Assembly (NCBI RefSeq): GCF_016785085.1
Contig: NZ_JAENHO010000018.1
Coordinates: 124,001 to 188,000, forward strand
Direction: 5' to 3'
Source of the DNA: Paractinoplanes lichenicola
Lineage (GTDB): Bacteria; Actinomycetota; Actinomycetes; Mycobacteriales; Micromonosporaceae
Length of the DNA: 64,000 bases
The notes beneath the pieces were generated by a model that saw nothing but the letters and a program-made list of their open reading frames with translations, was not told the DNA's origin and made no database searches. This document shows, one piece after another, positions 60,021 through 64,000 of the stretch; the stretch's first letter is position 1, and every line of letters begins with the position of its first letter. The position numbers and the translations under genes were made by a program.

Positions 60021-61910
60021 ATGCAGGTACGCAGTGCGGCGCCCCGCGCGGAGACCGACGAACCGGGGGGTCGATGGCCGGGCTCGCGCCGGCTGGGCAC
60101 GATTCTTCCGGGCCGTGCCGCCCGGGCCGCCGTCGACGCGCTGGCCCTCGGGCTCGCGCTGGCCATCGCCACCGTGCTGCGCCACGACGGCGACCTGGCC
60201 GAGTCCCACCTCAACGAGGTGCTGGCCCTGGCGGCGGTGGCGGCCGTCGTGCACACGCTCGTCGGGATCCGCTTCGGGCTCTACACCGGCCGGTGGGCGT
60301 ACGGGTGCTTCGAGGAGATCGCGGCGCTGGCCAAGACCGCGGCGGTCACCACGCCGGTGCTGTTCGTCCTGGACACGTTGCTCGGCCGGCTGGTGCCGCG
60401 GTCGGCCATCATCGCGGCCGGCCTGATCGGCCTCGTTCTCGCGGCCGGGGTGCGTTACGCCGTACGCGTCGCCCGCGACCAGCGCCTGCGGCCCTCACCC
60501 GTGCACGGCGGCCGCGTGGTCGTGATGGGCGCGGGCGAGGGCGCGGCCCAGGTCGTCCGGGCCATGCTGCGCAACCCCGGCAGCCCGTACGTGCCGGTCG
60601 CCCTGCTCGACGACGACCCGGCCAAGCGCACCCTGCGCGTGATGGGCGTGCCCGTGGCCGGCGACCGGCACGCGATGGCCTCGGTGGTCAGCCGATACGA
60701 GGCCGACATCGTGCTGATCGCCATCCCGAGCGCCGGCGCCGACCTCGTCCGCGAGCTGACCGACCTCGCCCGCCCGACCGACGTCGAGGTCAAGGTCGTG
60801 CCGCCGGTCGTCGAGCTGTTCGGCCGCACGGTCAGCGTCGACGACATCCGCCCGGTCAGCCACGCCGACCTGCTGGGCCGCCGCGAGATCGGCCTCGACC
60901 TGCGGGCCATCGCCGGCTATCTGACCGGCAAGCGGGTGCTCGTCACCGGCGCGGGCGGCTCGATCGGCTCGGAGCTGTGCCGCCAGCTCGTCCGGTTCGA
61001 GCCGGCGGCCCTGGTGATGCTCGACCGCGACGAGTCCGGGCTGCACGCCGTACAGCTCTCGATGGACGGCCGGGGCCTGCTCGACGACCGCAACCTCGTG
61101 GTCGCCGACATCCGCGACCAGCAGCGGCTCGACGAGGTCTTCGCCGAGCACCGGCCGCAGGTGGTGTTTCACGCGGCCGCCCTCAAACACCTGCCACTGC
61201 TCGAGATGCACCCGTCCGAGGCGCTCAAGACCAACATCCTCGGGACGTACCAGATCCTGCAGACCGCGCTCCGGCACGGCGTCGAGCGGCTGGTCAACAT
61301 CTCCACCGACAAGGCCGCCGACCCGGGCAGCGTCCTCGGCTACTCCAAGCGCATCACCGAACGCCTGACCGCCGCCGCCGACGAGTCCGGCCGCGGCACG
61401 TACTGCAGTGTCCGCTTCGGCAACGTGCTCGGCAGCCGCGGCTCGGTCCTCACCGCGTTCGCGGCCCAGGTCGAGGCGGGCGGGCCGATCACGGTCACGC
61501 ACCCCGAGGTGTCCCGGTTCTTCATGACCGTCCAGGAGGCCGTACGCCTGGTCGTGCAGGCCGGTGCGCTCGAGAGCAACGGCGAGGTGCTGGTGCTCGA
61601 CATGGGCGAGCCGGTCCGCATCGCCGACGTGGCCCGCCGCCTGGCCGACGCCGCCGAGCGGCACGTGTCGATCGTCTACACCGGACTTCGGCCCGGCGAG
61701 AAGATGCACGAGAGCCTGTTCGGCGAGCGCGAGCACGACCGCCGCCCGAACCATCCGCTCATCTCGCAGGTGCCGGTGCCGCCGCTCGACGGGGCCGCGC
61801 TCTCCCTGCTCGACCCGACCGCCACCCGGCCCGAGCTGATCGCGGTCATGCGCTGGCTCGCCGAGAGCCCGGCCCTCTCCGTCGCCCGTCAATACCTGAA
61901 AGCCAGCTAA
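60021..61910 (+). CDS. CapD/FlaA1-like nucleotide-sugar dehydratase
   Basis: A 629-residue membrane-bound enzyme of the polysaccharide biosynthesis (PglF/CapD) family. About four N-terminal membrane helices come first (AVDALALGLALAIATVL, VLALAAVAAVVHTLVG, AAVTTPVLFVLDTLL, AGLIGLVLAAGVRYAV), then a Rossmann-like linker domain (VVVMGAGEGAAQVVRAML), then the SDR catalytic domain: KRVLVTGAGGSIGSELCRQL, FHAAALKHLPLLEMHPSEAL, NISTDKAADPGSVLGYSKRI and RFGNVLGSRGSV. Likely 4,6-dehydration of UDP-GlcNAc or a related sugar. ATG 60021 has AGGAGG six bases upstream. Confidence 0.93.
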   Translation: MQVRSAAPRAETDEPGGRWPGSRRLGTILPGRAARAAVDALALGLALAIATVLRHDGDLAESHLNEVLALAAVAAVVHTLVGIRFGLYTGRWAYGCFEEIAALAKTAAVTTPVLFVLDTLLGRLVPRSAIIAAGLIGLVLAAGVRYAVRVARDQRLRPSPVHGGRVVVMGAGEGAAQVVRAMLRNPGSPYVPVALLDDDPAKRTLRVMGVPVAGDRHAMASVVSRYEADIVLIAIPSAGADLVRELTDLARPTDVEVKVVPPVVELFGRTVSVDDIRPVSHADLLGRREIGLDLRAIAGYLTGKRVLVTGAGGSIGSELCRQLVRFEPAALVMLDRDESGLHAVQLSMDGRGLLDDRNLVVADIRDQQRLDEVFAEHRPQVVFHAAALKHLPLLEMHPSEALKTNILGTYQILQTALRHGVERLVNISTDKAADPGSVLGYSKRITERLTAAADESGRGTYCSVRFGNVLGSRGSVLTAFAAQVEAGGPITVTHPEVSRFFMTVQEAVRLVVQAGALESNGEVLVLDMGEPVRIADVARRLADAAERHVSIVYTGLRPGEKMHESLFGEREHDRRPNHPLISQVPVPPLDGAALSLLDPTATRPELIAVMRWLAESPALSVARQYLKAS

Positions 61911-61919
61911 GGAGCCCAC

Positions 61920-63176
61920 ATGCGGGTCGTCATCGTCGGTCAGGGATACGTGGGGCTGCCGCTGGCCGTCCGCGCCGCCCGGGTCGGTCACACGGTCGTC
62001 GGCTTCGACGTCGACGACGAGCGGATCAAGCGGCTGGCCGCGGGGGAGTCCTACGTGGACGACGTCGCCTCGGCCGACCTGCGCGAGCTGCTCGACGCCG
62101 GAACGTTCTGCCCGTCGGCCGATCCACGGTCCTGCGCGGGCTTCGACATCGCGGTCATCGCCGTGCCCACGCCGCTGCGCGAGGGCACCCCCGACCTCAA
62201 ATACATCGAGGAGTCGGCCCGCACGCTGGCTCGCTACCTGCGGCCCGGCGCGACCGTGGCGCTCGAGTCGACGACCTATCCGGGCACCACCACCGACCTG
62301 GTCGCCCCGCTGCTCGAGGAGGGTTCCGGGCTGATCGCCGGCGCCGACTTCTACCTCGGCTACAGCCCCGAGCGCATCGACCCCGGCAACCGCGAATGGA
62401 CGCTGGAGACGACGCCCAAGGTGGTCTCGGGCATCAACCCGGCGTCGCTGGAACGGATCGACGCCTTCTACAGCTCGGTGGTGGCCAAGACCGTGCCGGT
62501 CGGCGACTGCCAGACGGCCGAGCTGGCCAAGCTGCTCGAGAACACGTTCCGGCACGTCAACATCGCGCTCGTCAACGAGCTGGCCGTGTTCGCGCACGCC
62601 CTCGGCATCGACGTCTGGGAGGCGATCGACGCCGCGTCCTCCAAGCCGTTCGGCTATCTGCGGTTCGTGCCCGGGCCCGGGGTCGGCGGGCACTGCCTGC
62701 CGATCGACCCGTCCTACCTGTCGTGGCGGGTGCAGCGGACGCTCGGGCAGAGCTTCCGCTTCGTCGAGCTGGCCAACGACATCAACAACCACATGCCCGA
62801 CTACGTCGTACGGCGTCTCGTCGCGGCGCTGAACGAGCGGCGCAAGGCGGTCAACGGCTCGACCGTGCTGCTGCTCGGCCTCGCCTACAAGAAGAACAGC
62901 GGCGACGCCCGTGAGTCGCCCGCGCGCCGGGTCGCCTCGCTGCTGCTCGACATGGGGGCCGACGTACGGGCTGCCGATCCCCACGTCGTCGAGGACGCGC
63001 AGGTCGATCGCCGGGTCACGCGGGTCACCCTGACGGCCGACCAGGTCGCCGCGGCCGACGCCGTCGTGCTGCTGGCCGACCACGACGTCTTCGACCTCGA
63101 CCTGGTCGTCGAGCACGCCGCGTACGTGCTGGACACCCGCCGCCGCCTCACCGGAGAGAACGTGGAGACGATGTGA
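61920..63176 (+). CDS. Nucleotide-sugar dehydrogenase (UDP-Glc/UDP-ManNAc type)
   Basis: A 418-residue NAD-dependent four-electron dehydrogenase: MRVVIVGQGYVGLPLAVRAA, IAVIAVPTPLREGTPDL, YSPERIDPGNREW, TAELAKLLENTFRHVNIALV, and PGPGVGGHCLPIDPSYLSWR with the catalytic Cys. The IDPG and PSYLSW features fit the WecC/UDP-N-acetyl sugar branch better than UDP-glucose dehydrogenase, but specificity is not certain. ATG 61920 has GGAG five bases upstream; the next gene overlaps as GTGA. Confidence 0.93.
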   Translation: MRVVIVGQGYVGLPLAVRAARVGHTVVGFDVDDERIKRLAAGESYVDDVASADLRELLDAGTFCPSADPRSCAGFDIAVIAVPTPLREGTPDLKYIEESARTLARYLRPGATVALESTTYPGTTTDLVAPLLEEGSGLIAGADFYLGYSPERIDPGNREWTLETTPKVVSGINPASLERIDAFYSSVVAKTVPVGDCQTAELAKLLENTFRHVNIALVNELAVFAHALGIDVWEAIDAASSKPFGYLRFVPGPGVGGHCLPIDPSYLSWRVQRTLGQSFRFVELANDINNHMPDYVVRRLVAALNERRKAVNGSTVLLLGLAYKKNSGDARESPARRVASLLLDMGADVRAADPHVVEDAQVDRRVTRVTLTADQVAAADAVVLLADHDVFDLDLVVEHAAYVLDTRRRLTGENVETM

Positions 63177-63832
63177 AACCGCTCTGGGGTCTGCTCAACC
63201 AACTGGTCGCCGCCGTCGCCCTCATCCTGCTGTCCCCGGTTTTGCTCGCCGTCGCGCTGTGGATCCGCGTCGCCGACGGCCCCGGCATCCTGTTCGTGCA
63301 GGACCGCGCGGGACTGCGCGGCAAGCCGTTCCGGATGCTCAAGTTCCGCTCGATGGTGCACAACTCGGTCGCGCTGAGCTCGCAGCTGGGCATCCACGAC
63401 CCGTACGGCCTGGTCGAGAACGACCCCCGGATCACCGCGTGCGGCCGGTTCCTGCGCCGCACCAGCCTCGACGAGCTGCCCCAGCTGATCAACGTGCTGG
63501 CCGGGCAGATGCTGCTGGTCGGTCCCCGCCCCGACGTGCTGCCGCAGGTGGCCAACTATTCGCCGCTGGACGCCCGGCGCCTCGAGGTCAAGCCCGGCAT
63601 CACCGGCTGGGCCCAGGTCAACGGGCGCGACGACATCGACTGGCCGCAGCGGTTCATCCTCGACCGCTGGTACGTCGACCACTGGTCGCCGCTGCTCGAC
63701 CTGCGCATCATCGCGCGCACCTTCACCGACCTGCGCCGCGGCGAGCCGCCGGTGCACGTCGACACGCTCAACATCGCCCGCGCCCAGGACCCTTCGGCGC
63801 AGCCGGCCGCGGAAGCCCGCCGTGCTGCCTGA
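63173..63832 (+). CDS. Initiating sugar transferase (polyprenyl-phosphate glycosyl-1-phosphate transferase)
   Basis: A 219-residue membrane enzyme that moves a sugar-1-phosphate from a nucleotide donor to undecaprenyl phosphate. One N-terminal membrane segment (NQLVAAVALILLSPVLLAVA), then the bacterial sugar-transferase core: GKPFRMLKFRSMVH, TSLDELPQLINVLAGQM (the catalytic DE region), LLVGPRPDVLPQVANYSP and KPGITGWAQVNGRDDIDWPQ. Short form (about 200-220) without the extra membrane domains, typical of PglC-type enzymes. GTG 63173 overlaps the dehydrogenase stop. First membrane-committed step of this glycan. Confidence 0.94.
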   Translation: MKPLWGLLNQLVAAVALILLSPVLLAVALWIRVADGPGILFVQDRAGLRGKPFRMLKFRSMVHNSVALSSQLGIHDPYGLVENDPRITACGRFLRRTSLDELPQLINVLAGQMLLVGPRPDVLPQVANYSPLDARRLEVKPGITGWAQVNGRDDIDWPQRFILDRWYVDHWSPLLDLRIIARTFTDLRRGEPPVHVDTLNIARAQDPSAQPAAEARRAA

Positions 63833-64000
63833 ATCCCGGGAGATCGGCTCGGAGTTCCACTGGGACCCGGCCGTCCTGCTCAACGTCGCGCAGGACGGCC
63901 ACCTCCCGCCGGTTCATTCCCTGTACGCCACCGGCTGCGGGGCGCTGACCGCCCTGCTCCGCCGGCTCGCCCCGGCCGGCCGCTTGCACGTGCCGTCGTT
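63822..64000 (+). CDS. Partial gene, possibly a DegT/DnrJ-type sugar aminotransferase
   Basis: 59 codons before the window ends: MLPESREIGSEFHWDPAVLL ... HSLYATGCGALTALLRRLAP. The start GTG 63822 overlaps the previous stop by 11 bases. EIGSEFHW followed by a TGCGALTALL helix resembles the opening of PLP-dependent sugar aminotransferases near polysaccharide operons, but the catalytic Lys lies beyond the window. Confidence 0.5.
   Translation, partial: MLPESREIGSEFHWDPAVLLNVAQDGHLPPVHSLYATGCGALTALLRRLAPAGRLHVPS

Noticed and set aside
60495..63116. An 873-codon minus-strand open frame
   Set aside because: Shadow of the dehydratase and dehydrogenase genes, which carry complete family motifs on the other strand.

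Overview
The window reads as chromosome of a high-GC filamentous actinomycete, most likely Actinoplanes or a close relative in the Micromonosporaceae. The support is the GC-rich third codon positions, many GTG starts in overlapping ATGA/GTGA gene pairs, an argCJBDFR operon followed by argH, a SigE-type ECF sigma factor, XRE regulators of the MmyB type, and island genes (DUF2637, replication-relaxation, GPP34, DUF574 methyltransferase) that are typical of actinomycete mobile DNA. The genus is an inference. No tRNA, rRNA or CRISPR array was seen.

Layout of the left flank. 1-5.6 kb is a divergent surface-glycan locus: three glycosyltransferases on the minus strand, then a WcbI-like protein and two glycosyltransferases on the plus strand. 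5.6-9.4 kb holds a SanA/YdcF-like protein, a HEAT/LRV repeat protein, a low-GC orphan membrane protein and a decayed GNAT acetyltransferase. 9.4-13.6 kb holds a GH3 glucosidase, a small protein, and a short-chain dehydrogenase divergent from its likely MmyB-type repressor, with a palindrome between them. 13.6-20.8 kb is arginine biosynthesis (argC, J, B, D, F, R, then H; argG is not here). 20.8-22.7 kb has a lone receiver-domain protein and a membrane-anchored protein that formed an operon with an ECF sigma factor.

The main event is an integrated element of 32,310 bp (about 22811-55120). It splits the sigma-factor gene. The N-terminal 144-146 codons lie at 55549-55103 and the last 25-28 codons at 22810-22727. 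The two junctions share AC-N3-CAAG in the same codon register, and a large serine integrase gene lies just inside the right junction. Cargo, left to right: DUF6907-like and DUF2637 (SpdB-like) genes; a minus-strand trio; a TIR-NB-ARC-TPR protein with a small membrane protein; a KAP-type P-loop NTPase; low-GC membrane proteins; a flavoprotein/XRE regulator pair; a GPP34 protein; an operon of amino-acid permease, GNAT, methyltransferase and MurC-like ligase facing a MurF-like ligase; two replication-relaxation proteins with small ORFs; a HipA-like kinase with a DUF3037 partner; and a degraded zone of IS and methyltransferase remnants. No FtsK/TraB-type translocase was recognised, so it looks more like a mobilisable island than a self-transmissible AICE.

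The right flank (55.7-64 kb) has an ArAE/FUSC membrane protein, a LuxR-type response regulator, a VanZ-family protein, a GT4 glycosyltransferase whose 3' end is triplicated as 48-bp repeats, and the start of an exopolysaccharide operon (CapD/FlaA1-like dehydratase, nucleotide-sugar dehydrogenase, initiating sugar transferase, and a partial gene that may be an aminotransferase).

How they work together: both flanks are rich in cell-surface polysaccharide genes. The island adds candidate anti-phage proteins (TIR-NLR, KAP, HipA-like) and an unusual pair of Mur-ligase paralogues. By its position it disables the host sigma factor and places the integrase gene downstream of that sigma factor's own promoter.
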